NCBI RefSeq assembly: GCF_023634655.1
Contig: NZ_JAMKMS010000017.1
Location: 36,857 to 100,856, forward strand
Origin: Vibrio methylphosphonaticus
GTDB lineage: Bacteria; Pseudomonadota; Gammaproteobacteria; Enterobacterales; Vibrionaceae
Length of the DNA stretch: 64,000 nucleotides
Direction: 5' to 3'
Shown one piece after another: positions 42,849-50,687 of this stretch; within the stretch, counting starts at the first letter, position 1, and each line of letters starts with the position of its first letter. The position numbers and the translations under genes were made by a program. The notes under the pieces are model-generated. The model was given only the letters and a program-made list of their open reading frames with translations, had not been told where the DNA came from and did not search any database.

Positions 42849-44342
42849 ATGCTTGGAGCAGATAGTCTCAATTTAGCACTGATGGTTGCTGAATCCGGAA
42901 TCATTGATTCTGCAGTACGGGATATCGTTCAACAAACGGATTTGCTTGCCATCGGGAGTGATGAAGGGGTTAAGCAGAGCTTTACTGCTTCTATGGCCAA
43001 GTGGACAAAGAGCGTTAAACGCAAACTTATTAAAACTAATGGAGCAGAGGCATTGCAAGCTGAGTTGACGCTTTACCAGCATGTTGTGTATTTGTCAGAG
43101 CGAGAGTTTCACGAAGAACTCGCCAGCGTTGTTTCTCAAATCCCTAAGTCCTCCTCATTTTTTGAAGAAGCGCAACGGCTGTCGTCAAACCCTCACGCAT
43201 TACCCGAGTCACTTTTCGCTCGCCAGTTCTGTAAACATTGGTACCAAAACCTAGTGTCGGTGGTTGAAGATAAACAGCGTGAAACGCTTGATGAACAAAA
43301 GTCGAAGTATCTTAAACAGTTGTATCAGAAAATCGAAACGCTAAAGGACATGGAAGATGTACATAAAAACGGGCGTGGCCACGCTTTGGGTCGCTTGTGG
43401 GATTTGGCGGGCTCAGAGTTAACCAAACAAGATTGGAAACACATTGAACGAGCTGCTGAGTACCTTGAGAAAAATGCCGAACTGAAAAAGATTGCCGATC
43501 AGCTTGGGCGGATGGCGCAAGACGTTGACGCTCCGGAGTTAAACAAGGCGGAGTGCCTTGACAACGTGGTGGTTGAGGAAAAATGTGATTTCGCAACCGA
43601 TGATATTGTGGGCATTCATGAGAGTAATGACATTAATAAAATGCTCCCAAATGAAACCATGTATTTGGCGGATCCTGAACTGGAAACGGTATTCTATCAA
43701 CATCTTGTTGAAAAACGTCTTTTGACATACAAAGCGCAAGGTAAGCAACGAACCGTAAGACAATGGCAAACGCCCACACAGATTAATGGCCACGCTGATA
43801 AAGAAAAAGGACCGATGGTGATTGCCGTTGACGCTTCGGGGTCAATGCATGGCGCACCAGAAAAGTCAGCAAAAGCGATGGCATATTCATTAATGAAAAT
43901 GGCCTCGGAACAAAAGCGTGAATGCCACGTGATTCTATTTTCATCAACGTTTATTACCTATGACTTAACCGCAGAAAATGGTTTGAAAGAAGCGTCTGAT
44001 TTTCTGTCTTATGGTTTTAAAGGGGGCACCGATTTAAGTAAAGTATTAAGTTACGCTGTTGACGTGATGCAAGGAGAACAATACAAAAATGCAGATCTTC
44101 TTGTTATTTCGGATTTTATTACCCCAAAACAAAATAGCGAAACAATAGGTAAGGTATTGTCTCTTAAAGGTAAATACAATCGCTTCCATTCTTTATGCCT
44201 ATCAAAATATGGCAACCCCGAGGTGCTGGATTTATTCGATAATCAGTGGCGCTATCACCCGAGCGTAGTGGGGAAATTCATTAAGAATACATCACTGAAA
44301 CTCCATAGAGAAACGCCAAGATTTGCAAATACTCTTGGATAA
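42849..44342 (+). CDS. Diverged ViaA paralog (VWA domain protein) upstream of ravA
   Basis: Protein of 497 residues, homologous end to end with the ViaA at 46230-47675. Both open MLGAD-x-L-x-LALM. The middle has ALGRLWDLAGSELTKQDWKH and DQLGRMAQDVDAPELNKAE, then DIVGIHESNDINKMLPNETM. The VWA domain from about 325 keeps the MIDAS: VDASGSMHG, FKGGTDLSK and LVISDFITPKQ. It is less like E. coli ViaA than the downstream copy (VIAVDASGSMHGAPEKSAKA here against VCVDASGSMSGFPEQCAKA there). A separate ravA promoter follows, so it may be expressed independently. It is probably a second RavA partner. Confidence 0.85.
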   Translation: MLGADSLNLALMVAESGIIDSAVRDIVQQTDLLAIGSDEGVKQSFTASMAKWTKSVKRKLIKTNGAEALQAELTLYQHVVYLSEREFHEELASVVSQIPKSSSFFEEAQRLSSNPHALPESLFARQFCKHWYQNLVSVVEDKQRETLDEQKSKYLKQLYQKIETLKDMEDVHKNGRGHALGRLWDLAGSELTKQDWKHIERAAEYLEKNAELKKIADQLGRMAQDVDAPELNKAECLDNVVVEEKCDFATDDIVGIHESNDINKMLPNETMYLADPELETVFYQHLVEKRLLTYKAQGKQRTVRQWQTPTQINGHADKEKGPMVIAVDASGSMHGAPEKSAKAMAYSLMKMASEQKRECHVILFSSTFITYDLTAENGLKEASDFLSYGFKGGTDLSKVLSYAVDVMQGEQYKNADLLVISDFITPKQNSETIGKVLSLKGKYNRFHSLCLSKYGNPEVLDLFDNQWRYHPSVVGKFIKNTSLKLHRETPRFANTLG

Positions 44343-44467
44343 CCTCTTATACTTTAGACTAAGAGTTAAACCGTGATGGCAGAGTGCCTGCATTCAAACT
44401 AACGTTAAATCAACTGGATAGATTCATGCCTAACATCATGCTTAGCATTAGACATGAATGAAAAATC

Positions 44468-44496
44468 TTGTAACATAATGTCAACAAATGTATAAA
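44468..44496 (+). promoter_or_regulatory. Promoter of the ravA-viaA unit
   Basis: TTGTAA and TATAAA separated by exactly 17 bp lie 40 bp upstream of ravA, in the 193-bp gap after the first viaA-like gene. An imperfect palindrome (CATGCCTAA / TTAGACATG, about 44425-44457) precedes it. Confidence 0.55.
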
Positions 44497-44535
44497 TTTA
44501 CTTATGCATTCTAATTTGTGCTCAGAGGTATAGGC

Positions 44536-46197
44536 ATGATCAAACCCACTATCGTTTCCCATGCTGACAGAGCGTTAAGGTCAGAGAGAATTACAAAGCT
44601 AGCGGCCGCGCTGTCTGACGGCGTTTACGAGCGAGAAGATACCATCAAATTGTGTCTGCTCGCCGCTTTAGCGGGGGAGAGTGTTTTTTTACTTGGGCCT
44701 CCCGGTATCGCAAAAAGTCTGATTGCCAAACGCCTTATCCAAGCCTTCGATAACAGCAGTTATTTTGAGTATTTGATGACGCGCTTTTCCACACCAGAAG
44801 AAGTGTTTGGCCCTTTAAGTATTCAAGAGCTTAAAGATCATGGTCGCTATTTACGCCTGACAAAAGGTTATTTACCTACCGCCCAAGTCGTGTTTTTAGA
44901 TGAAATATGGAAAGCAGGGCCGGCTATTCTTAATACCTTGCTTACAGTGGTCAATGAAAAAACGTTCAAAAATGGCAGTGATATCGAACGTGTACCTATG
45001 CGTCTTTTGGTTTCAGCGTCCAATGAATTGCCCGACGAGGACAGTGGTTTAGATGCTTTATATGACCGGATGTTGGTGCGTATCTTTGTCAACCGAATTC
45101 AAAATAAGCAAAATTTCAAATCGATGTTAACCGTGGGTACGCCGCAAGAGGCTAAGATTCCCGATGGGTTGGCCATCACGGATGCTGAATACCACCAATG
45201 GCAGCAAGATCTAGAAACGGTGGAGCTCAGTGACGATGTTTTTGAAAAGTTATACCAGCTCAAGCAATTGCTAGAAACGGCGTCGGATGAAAACAAAGCA
45301 CGCTTATCTGAGTCGGATCTATACGTCTCTGATAGACGATGGAAGAAAGCCGTTAAACTTTTAAAAGCGAGCGCATTTTTCAATGGCAGAGACAGCGTTA
45401 ACCCACTGGATTTACTGCTGCTACAAGACTGCTTGTGGAATAGCCCCGAATCACGGGAAATTGTAAACAACGTGGTCCATGACTTTGCGTTGAACTACGC
45501 GTTTGATCAGCAAGAAGTGTTTCAGCAAATTGAAGATGGTAAAGAGAAACTTGCCGATCTACAAGAAGAGATCGAAGCTGAGTATGCGATGCCACTTTCG
45601 ATGGAGAGCACCACTGGGTTACTAAGAAAAGACGTATATCAATATGACACCAGTATTGCTAAATCTTATAAAGTAGGGTCGGCAACAGATTTGATCAAAT
45701 TGGTATTACTTCGTAGTAATTTATCGGTGTCTGAAAGCGAAAAAGGTGATAGTCGTTGGGTATATATCCCACGAGATGAACTCAACAGGACAATTAAGGA
45801 AGGGGGCGGGGATGTGTATGGTTATGTGAATCAAAATACCCATTTATGCCGCTTGAAAATCGATTTAGATGCCGCTAATAACTTGGTGATAAAGGATATC
45901 GCTAATCGCTCCGTCTTAGCTACGTTAGTGACTAAGTCAGGTATTGATGAGGGCTTACATCTAGAATGGGAAACTCAAGCCCAGCAAGTCTTAGCGCAAC
46001 TTCATCATGCGGAGCATCACTTGCGCTCTGTCCGTTCTAAGTTCCATGGCGCGTTGCCACATAACTTTATTGACCCAATGATACCAACGGAAATGGAAGT
46101 GAGCTTACAAGCGGTGACAAAAACGCTAGAAAGCACCAGTTCCGAAAGTGAAAAAGTCATACAGAGAGTGAAAGGGTTACGGTCATTCTTTGAATAA
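44536..46197 (+). CDS. ravA: MoxR-type AAA+ ATPase RavA
   Basis: ATPase of 553 residues that forms hexamers with ViaA as partner. The start is ATG 44536 behind AGAGG, not the upstream frame. Residues 35-340 match E. coli RavA: FLLGPPGIAKSLIAKRL (Walker A variant with Ala before Lys, as in E. coli), YLMTRFSTPEEVFGPLSIQE, VVFLDEIWKAGPAILNTLLT (Walker B), LVSASNELPDEDSGLDALYD and YVSDRRWKKAVKLLKASAFF. A coiled segment and the LARA-type region follow. Known RavA-ViaA acts on respiratory complexes and phospholipids at the membrane and affects aminoglycoside entry. Confidence 0.95.
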   Translation: MIKPTIVSHADRALRSERITKLAAALSDGVYEREDTIKLCLLAALAGESVFLLGPPGIAKSLIAKRLIQAFDNSSYFEYLMTRFSTPEEVFGPLSIQELKDHGRYLRLTKGYLPTAQVVFLDEIWKAGPAILNTLLTVVNEKTFKNGSDIERVPMRLLVSASNELPDEDSGLDALYDRMLVRIFVNRIQNKQNFKSMLTVGTPQEAKIPDGLAITDAEYHQWQQDLETVELSDDVFEKLYQLKQLLETASDENKARLSESDLYVSDRRWKKAVKLLKASAFFNGRDSVNPLDLLLLQDCLWNSPESREIVNNVVHDFALNYAFDQQEVFQQIEDGKEKLADLQEEIEAEYAMPLSMESTTGLLRKDVYQYDTSIAKSYKVGSATDLIKLVLLRSNLSVSESEKGDSRWVYIPRDELNRTIKEGGGDVYGYVNQNTHLCRLKIDLDAANNLVIKDIANRSVLATLVTKSGIDEGLHLEWETQAQQVLAQLHHAEHHLRSVRSKFHGALPHNFIDPMIPTEMEVSLQAVTKTLESTSSESEKVIQRVKGLRSFFE

Positions 46198-46229
46198 CTC
46201 GGCAATCATTTAGACAGCAGGGAGAGCGT

Positions 46230-47675
46230 ATGTTAGGAGCCGATGGGCTAAGTTTAGCGTTAATGATTGCTGACTCTGGCATTGTTGATAGCGCCGTGAA
46301 TGATCTCATGGCCCGCTCTCAGGTTGTCGCGCTGACCGAAAACCGCGGAGTCAGACGTTCTGTTAAAGGGCACTTGCTGAAATGGCGAGGCTCGGTGAAA
46401 AAACGAATGACTCGAGTGTGTGAAACGGAACGCTTTCAGCATGAGCTAGCCTTGTACCAAGAAGTGATTCATTGGGATGAGGCTAGATTTTTCACTGAAA
46501 TTAATGATGTCGTGAAAAAACTTGAGTGGCACTCGGCGTTTTATCTTCAAGCGAGGCGGTTGCTCGATAAAAATAACCAACATCACAATCCCATGTTTCC
46601 GCGCTATTTTTGCGACCTCTGGTACAAAAGCCTCGCTGACGCCATCAAACAAGCCGAGCTGTCTGAATTAGAAGCAAGCAAAGAGAAGTTTCTTACCGAT
46701 CTTTACCAGCGTATGGAAACCATGAAAAACATGGATACTGTCGCTGAACAGGGGGATGAGAATGCTGTTGGTCGTTTGTGGGACATGGCAGCCGCTAAGC
46801 TCACTAAAACAGACCTTAAGGTTATGTATAACCACGCTGAGTTTTTGAAAAAGAACAAGGGTTTGCAAGACATTGCTGAGCAATTAGGTCGTATGGCTAA
46901 TGACCAAGATGATCCAGACTTAAATAAGTCGCCAACCGAAGCGCCAGAAATGGTGGAAGAGTTAAGTGATGAAGCGACGGACGACATTGTTGGCATTCAC
47001 GAGTCCGATGATCTGAATAAATTACTTCCAAATGAAACTATGTTTCTTGCCTACCCAGAACTTGAGGTGGTGTTTTATAAGCATTTGGCTGATAAGCGGC
47101 TGATGAACTATAAGACTCAAGGCAAAACAAGGACTTTAAAAAAGGTGCGTACAACGCAACCAGATAACAGCAAGATTGAAATAGATAAAGGGCCGTTTAT
47201 TGTTTGTGTGGACGCGTCTGGCTCAATGAGCGGGTTCCCCGAACAATGTGCAAAGGCGATGGCTTACGCGTTGATGCAAATCGCCTTAGCCGAGTCTCGA
47301 GAGTGCTACGTTATTTTGTTTTCAACCCAACACATCACTTACGAGCTCACCAAGCAAGATGGGCTGCGTGAAGCTGCAGATTTTTTAAGTTATTCGTTTC
47401 ATGGCGGAACGGACTTAGAGCCGGTGTTAACGCAATCAATAGATCTGATGTTATCGGATACCTACAAAAACGCAGACTTGGTTGTTATATCTGATTTTAT
47501 TGCACCGGAGCAATCTCCAGAGCTGGTGGGTAAAATTAATGAGCTGAAAAACAAAAAAAACCGTTTCCATGCGATTAACCTTTCTAAGTACGGCAATCCG
47601 TCCCTGATGAACATGTTTGATCACTGTTGGTCTTATCACCCTAATTTGGTGGGTCGATTGATGAAAAAATGGTGA
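46230..47675 (+). CDS. viaA: RavA-associated VWA protein ViaA
   Basis: Protein of 481 residues directly after ravA with a GGGAGAG ribosome site. The VWA domain reads GPFIVCVDASGSMSGFPEQC then AKAMAYALMQIALAESRECY, very close to E. coli ViaA. The MIDAS residues continue in FHGGTDLEP and VVISDFIAPEQ. The N-terminal helical part carries NAVGRLWDMAAAKLTKTDLK and EQLGRMANDQDDPDLNKS. ViaA stimulates RavA and binds lipids through its N-terminal domain. As the copy adjacent to and downstream of ravA, it is the canonical partner. Confidence 0.94.
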   Translation: MLGADGLSLALMIADSGIVDSAVNDLMARSQVVALTENRGVRRSVKGHLLKWRGSVKKRMTRVCETERFQHELALYQEVIHWDEARFFTEINDVVKKLEWHSAFYLQARRLLDKNNQHHNPMFPRYFCDLWYKSLADAIKQAELSELEASKEKFLTDLYQRMETMKNMDTVAEQGDENAVGRLWDMAAAKLTKTDLKVMYNHAEFLKKNKGLQDIAEQLGRMANDQDDPDLNKSPTEAPEMVEELSDEATDDIVGIHESDDLNKLLPNETMFLAYPELEVVFYKHLADKRLMNYKTQGKTRTLKKVRTTQPDNSKIEIDKGPFIVCVDASGSMSGFPEQCAKAMAYALMQIALAESRECYVILFSTQHITYELTKQDGLREAADFLSYSFHGGTDLEPVLTQSIDLMLSDTYKNADLVVISDFIAPEQSPELVGKINELKNKKNRFHAINLSKYGNPSLMNMFDHCWSYHPNLVGRLMKKW

Positions 47676-47698
47676 TGAATGACAGTGACTAAAAAGCC

Positions 47699-47767
47699 AT
47701 GATTAAAGATAAGAATCCGCAAGTTGCCCGTACACGTTCACAACTTTTGGATGCTGCGGCATCATAA
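47699..47767 (+). pseudogene. Possible N-terminal remnant of a TetR-family regulator
   Basis: A 22-codon frame starting at ATG 47699 reads MIKDKNPQVARTRSQLLDAA then stops. The VARTRSQLLDAA stretch looks like the first helix of a TetR DNA-binding domain. The rest of the gene is absent. It may be a relic left by a deletion between viaA and the tRNA array. Confidence 0.35.
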
Positions 47768-47806
47768 TCCAAATGCACCTTTCAACAAATTATTATTGAG
47801 AATAAC

Positions 47807-47947
47807 CTAAAAAATCCTGGTCTCAATACCAGGAATCAATGCGTACACCCGCTCGAAATTAAAACGAATTGCCGCGTAGGTAATCAGATTGAGTGATAAC
47901 CACGCATGCGCACCTAAATTATAGAATTTTTGTTTGACTAATGGCGC
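47807..47947 (-). pseudogene. C-terminal gene fragment of unknown type
   Basis: A 46-codon open frame without a start reads NLGAHAWLSLNLITYAAIRF then NFERVYALIPGIETRIF before a stop. It looks like the end of a real protein, perhaps a transposase, but I do not recognise it. The stop region contains a small hairpin (TCCTGGT / ACCAGGA) with six T residues on the minus strand. Confidence 0.3.
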
Positions 47948-47961
47948 TCAATCCGTAAAGT
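47934..47961 (+). promoter_or_regulatory. Promoter of the tRNA array
   Basis: TTGACT and TAAAGT with a 16-bp spacer lie 48 bp before the first tRNA. The G+C-containing stretch ATGCGTCTC follows, as is common for stringently controlled stable RNA promoters. Confidence 0.5.
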
Positions 47962-48008
47962 ATGCGTCTCACACGGAGACAGTGTCTCGATAACGTGTTG
48001 ATATTAAA

Positions 48009-48082
48009 GGCGCCTTGGCAGAGTGGCTATGCAGCGGATTGCAAATCCGTGGACCTCGGTTCGACTCCGGGAGGCGCCTCCA
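48009..48082 (+). tRNA. tRNA-Cys(GCA), copy 1
   Basis: Cloverleaf of 74 nt with encoded CCA. The acceptor stem is GGCGCCT/AGGCGCC, the anticodon loop TTGCAAA gives GCA, and the T-loop is GGTTCGACTCC. First gene of the array. Confidence 0.95.
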
Positions 48083-48111
48083 TTCTCTTTCTTTGGAAAG
48101 AAGAATATATT

Positions 48112-48187
48112 GCGATACTAGCTCAGTTGGTAGAGCGCAACCTTGCCAAGGTTGAGGTCATCGGTTCGAACCCGATGTATCGCTCCA
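48112..48187 (+). tRNA. tRNA-Gly(GCC), copy 1
   Basis: Cloverleaf of 76 nt with encoded CCA. The acceptor stem is GCGATAC/GTATCGC, the anticodon loop CTTGCCAAG gives GCC, and the T-loop is GGTTCGAACCC. Confidence 0.95.
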
Positions 48188-48282
48188 AATTACAATCTTA
48201 TGGCGCAAGCGATAAGACACAGATGGTGTTTAACCACTCTTACTAAAGAGTACATTGGTTGGCGCATCGCAAAGTATTGCGT

Positions 48283-48369
48283 GCCCTGGTGGTGGAATTG
48301 GTAGACACAAGGGATTTAAAATCCCTCGACGTTCGCGTTGTGCCGGTTCAAGTCCGGCCCGGGGCACCA
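48283..48369 (+). tRNA. tRNA-Leu(TAA), copy 1
   Basis: Class II tRNA of 87 nt with a long variable arm and encoded CCA. The anticodon loop TTTAAAA gives TAA, and the T-loop is GGTTCAAGTCC. Confidence 0.95.
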
Positions 48370-48433
48370 TCTATCTGCATGCTATTTTGATAAGTATTGC
48401 CACAAAGGCAATGCCGATAAATAGTAGTAAAAT

Positions 48434-48507
48434 GGCGCCTTGGCAGAGTGGCTATGCAGCGGATTGCAAATCCGTGGACCTCGGTTCGACTCCGGGAGGC
48501 GCCTCCA
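48434..48507 (+). tRNA. tRNA-Cys(GCA), copy 2
   Basis: Sequence identical to copy 1 over all 74 nt, 425 bp downstream of it. Confidence 0.95.
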
Positions 48508-48536
48508 TTCTCTTTCTTTGGAAAGAAGAATATATT

Positions 48537-48612
48537 GCGATACTAGCTCAGTTGGTAGAGCGCAACCTTGCCAAGGTTGAGGTCATCGGTTCGAACCCGA
48601 TGTATCGCTCCA
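48537..48612 (+). tRNA. tRNA-Gly(GCC), copy 2
   Basis: Sequence identical to copy 1 over 76 nt, with the same 29-bp spacer after tRNA-Cys. Confidence 0.95.
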
Positions 48613-48707
48613 AATTAAAATCTTATGGCGTAAGCGATAAGACACAGATGGTGTTTAACCACTCTTACTAAAGAGTACATTGGTTGGCGCATCGCAAAGT
48701 ATTGCGT

Positions 48708-48794
48708 GCCCTGGTGGTGGAATTGGTAGACACAAGGGATTTAAAATCCCTCGACGTTCGCGTTGTGCCGGTTCAAGTCCGGCCCGGGGCACCA
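48708..48794 (+). tRNA. tRNA-Leu(TAA), copy 2
   Basis: Sequence identical to copy 1 over 87 nt. The spacer before it holds the ACTCTT/AAGAGT hairpin also present in unit one, a possible processing site. Confidence 0.95.
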
Positions 48795-48856
48795 TCTATC
48801 TGCACGCTATTTGATGAGTATTGTCACAAGGCAATGTTGATAAATAGTAGTAAAAT

Positions 48857-48930
48857 GGCGCCTTGGCAGAGTGGCTATGCAGCGGATTGCAAATCCGTGG
48901 ACCTCGGTTCGACTCCGGGAGGCGCCTCCA
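48857..48930 (+). tRNA. tRNA-Cys(GCA), copy 3
   Basis: Sequence identical to the other two tRNA-Cys copies. It ends the array; no clear terminator hairpin follows in the next 100 bp. Confidence 0.95.
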
Positions 48931-49131
48931 TTTTATTTCTCATTTACTCCCCTAATTGAAGCTTTCCCTGTACCTAATGCAGCCGTATTGTCGTGCTTGC
49001 GAACCGCCAGTTCATCTGTTACTTATGCTATAAGCTTGTGAAGTCGTGCCATTGGTTAAACTACTTGGGTTAAACTGCTTGCGCGGTAAAATAGCCACAG
49101 TTAGACTGCCTAAAACATCATTGGAGTCACT

Positions 49132-49248
49132 ATGTTTATTGTTTATAAATTGATCAAGCTCGCGCTGATTACAGCGGTTTTCTTAACTATCTTTGATCTG
49201 ATTTCTTACGGTGAAGTGAATTGGTATAGCCGTTTACTTGGACTTTGA
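49132..49248 (+). CDS. Small membrane protein, 38 residues
   Basis: ATG 49132 follows TTGGAG. The product MFIVYKLIKLALITAVFLTI continues FDLISYGEVNWYSRLLGL: one hydrophobic span with a short amphipathic tail. A possible promoter TTGGGT-N16-TAAAAT (49065-49092) precedes it and overlaps a 14-bp tandem pair (GGTTAAACTACTTG, GGTTAAACTGCTTG). Not recognised, but the signals make it a likely small protein gene. Confidence 0.55.
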   Translation: MFIVYKLIKLALITAVFLTIFDLISYGEVNWYSRLLGL

Positions 49249-49338
49249 GCAGGGTAGACTTTTTGATCAAGGCAGGAGAAGGTTAGGGACCGTGTCTATA
49301 AACCAAAGAGGCTTATAGACACGTTATAGTAATATTCG

Positions 49339-49584
49339 TTAAGCGGCAGACTTAACCGACTTTTTTTCTTGCATCATTTTCGCTAAAAAATAGACATTTA
49401 CGCAGGCGATAAACCCATTGGTGATGACAACAGGCATTGAGTCGATCGCTAAGCCGTAAGCTGTAAACAAGGCACAGCCAATAAAATTGAGTACTCTTAG
49501 CTTAACAATGTTTTTCATTGTTAATGAGATTGCTACCATGATCGATGCCGCGTAGCCAAGAATCTCCACCATATTTGCGTCCAT
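49339..49584 (-). CDS. YgjV-like small inner-membrane protein
   Basis: Membrane protein of 81 residues with three hydrophobic segments: VEILGYAASIMVAISLTM, LRVLNFIGCALFTAYGLAI and MPVVITNGFIACVNVYFLAK. The repeated helix pattern with N-F-I-G and T-N-G-F resembles half of the YgjV/PF10688 family, or a single SemiSWEET-like PQ-loop unit. Such half-size proteins usually work as dimers. No substrate is known. GAGGAG precedes the start. A PurR-like box lies 170 bp upstream. Confidence 0.7.
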   Translation of the reverse strand: MDANMVEILGYAASIMVAISLTMKNIVKLRVLNFIGCALFTAYGLAIDSMPVVITNGFIACVNVYFLAKMMQEKKSVKSAA

Positions 49585-49754
49585 ATTTTGCTCCTCTAAA
49601 TCTTGCCAGATTAACTGGTACCAATTCTTCTCATCTTGAGATTACCGAGGAAGCTCCGTGCCTCGAATGGTGTATGTTGTGTATAGGAGTAATACTAACA
49701 AGGCTAAAACGGCTATTAAACCCATAGTTTCGCTATTGGAGAGGGTTAGCGATT

Positions 49755-49770
49755 ACGCAAACGTTTATTT
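49755..49770. promoter_or_regulatory. PurR-box-like sequence
   Basis: ACGCAAACGTTTATTT matches the PurR/LacI-family consensus ANGCAANCGNTTNCNT at all but one defined position. It lies in the 327-bp space upstream of the YgjV-like gene and downstream of yeeX. No other feature but the yeeX terminator was seen there. Confidence 0.4.
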
Positions 49771-49836
49771 GAGGTGTTTGGATTAAGATAACTCAATGTG
49801 TTGAATTGTGAGCTAGATAGGTAAGCATGCTTGAAT

Positions 49837-49867
49837 ATAAAACCGCCCACTATCATAGCGGGCGGTT
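49837..49867 (-). terminator. yeeX terminator
   Basis: AACCGCCC and GGGCGGTT form an 8-bp stem extended by CTA/TAG inside, followed by TTTTAT on the minus strand. Confidence 0.75.
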
Positions 49868-49911
49868 ATAATTATGCGTCAGAAAAAGTTAATTAATTCT
49901 CAGGAACTCAA

Positions 49912-50229
49912 TTACTTTTTGCCTTGAACAAGTTGCTTGTCTTCTTCTGTCAATTCACGAATACGACGGCTGATGTCGCGACGTGCTTTAGAGATTTCTG
50001 CGCTTTTGATAATGTGGTCGTCGACACGGTCTTCGTAGTCCGCTTTCATGTTTTTGATGATAGTTAGAATTTCATCTTGTGACATATCTGGTTTAACGTA
50101 GTCCAGAAGGTTTTCAAGAAGGTCGACACGTTTACGGTTATCACGAACTTTTTTCTCGTTATCTAATAACTCGCGTTTTAGTTTGTTTTTACGACGTGCT
50201 TGAGACACGATTTCGAATACACTACTCAT
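49912..50229 (-). CDS. yeeX: DUF496 family protein YeeX
   Basis: Helical cytosolic protein of 105 residues, closely matching E. coli YeeX: SQARRKNKLKRELLDNEKKV, RDNRKRVDLLENLLDYVKPD, ADYEDRVDDHIIKSAEISKA and RRDISRRIREL. Nearly the whole chain is predicted coiled coil. Function is unknown. I start at ATG 50229 behind AGGAAAGG; the ORF to 50256 is longer than the family. It is monocistronic. Confidence 0.92.
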   Translation of the reverse strand: MSSVFEIVSQARRKNKLKRELLDNEKKVRDNRKRVDLLENLLDYVKPDMSQDEILTIIKNMKADYEDRVDDHIIKSAEISKARRDISRRIRELTEEDKQLVQGKK

Positions 50230-50418
50230 AAAATCCTTTCCTAAATTATTCGTCAAAATCTAGTTTGATTAAAACACAACAATCGACTCTAGAACAGCCC
50301 TTAGATCAATGCTGACCCATTGTTGCTTATAAACTAGACACTTAGCTAATAAGCAATTGAGTTCTAGGGGCACTTAGCGCTATGATTTCCTGAATTAAGC
50401 GATTACAGTGTGGAAGTC

Positions 50419-50652
50419 ATGTTGCTGAACCCAAAGCGACCCTCAACAAAAAGCAGTGAGAGACCAATAGGCGATGACGCTCCCGACTTGCTCAGCACGA
50501 GCAATGGCGATGTAGCGTCACGGCTTAAGCAAGCTTATATTGATGAGCGAGTACAATTAGAACATACCGACGTTGAACTCAACCGTTCACGCGTTGTGAT
50601 AATGGATCAGCATGGGAATATTGTGAAGGTTCCATTTTTGGTTGAGCATTAA
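50419..50652 (+). CDS. Hypothetical protein, 77 residues
   Basis: Polar cytosolic protein with a low-complexity start (NPKRPSTKSSERPIGDDAPD), a helix (DVASRLKQAYIDERVQLEHT) and a short beta-like end (VVIMDQHGNIVKVPFLVEH). ATG 50419 or GTG 50410 could start it; neither has a clear ribosome site. It lies 35 bp upstream of yceH on the same strand and is probably in its transcript. The family is not recognised. Confidence 0.55.
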   Translation: MLLNPKRPSTKSSERPIGDDAPDLLSTSNGDVASRLKQAYIDERVQLEHTDVELNRSRVVIMDQHGNIVKVPFLVEH

Positions 50653-50687
50653 ATTTAAGCACCATTTAGATAGATAAAAGGATTATT

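Larger units (their letters stand above)
48009..48856 (+). repeat. Tandem duplication of a 425-bp Cys-Gly-Leu tRNA unit
   Basis: Unit one (48009-48433) and unit two (48434-48856) each contain tRNA-Cys, tRNA-Gly and tRNA-Leu with almost identical spacers; a third tRNA-Cys begins a partial unit. In the Gly-Leu spacer only two base changes are seen. The Leu-Cys spacers (64 and 62 bp) differ at several positions. Confidence 0.9.

Noticed and set aside
48009..48856. CRISPR-like or integron-like repeat structure
   Set aside because: The long direct repeats are a duplicated tRNA unit; there are no short regular repeats with unique spacers, no cas genes and no attC-type sites.
47962..48959. Three plus-strand ORFs of 91-138 codons
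   Set aside because: They are translations of the tRNA genes and spacers (repeated GYAADCKSVDLGSTPGGA text is tRNA-Cys read as protein).
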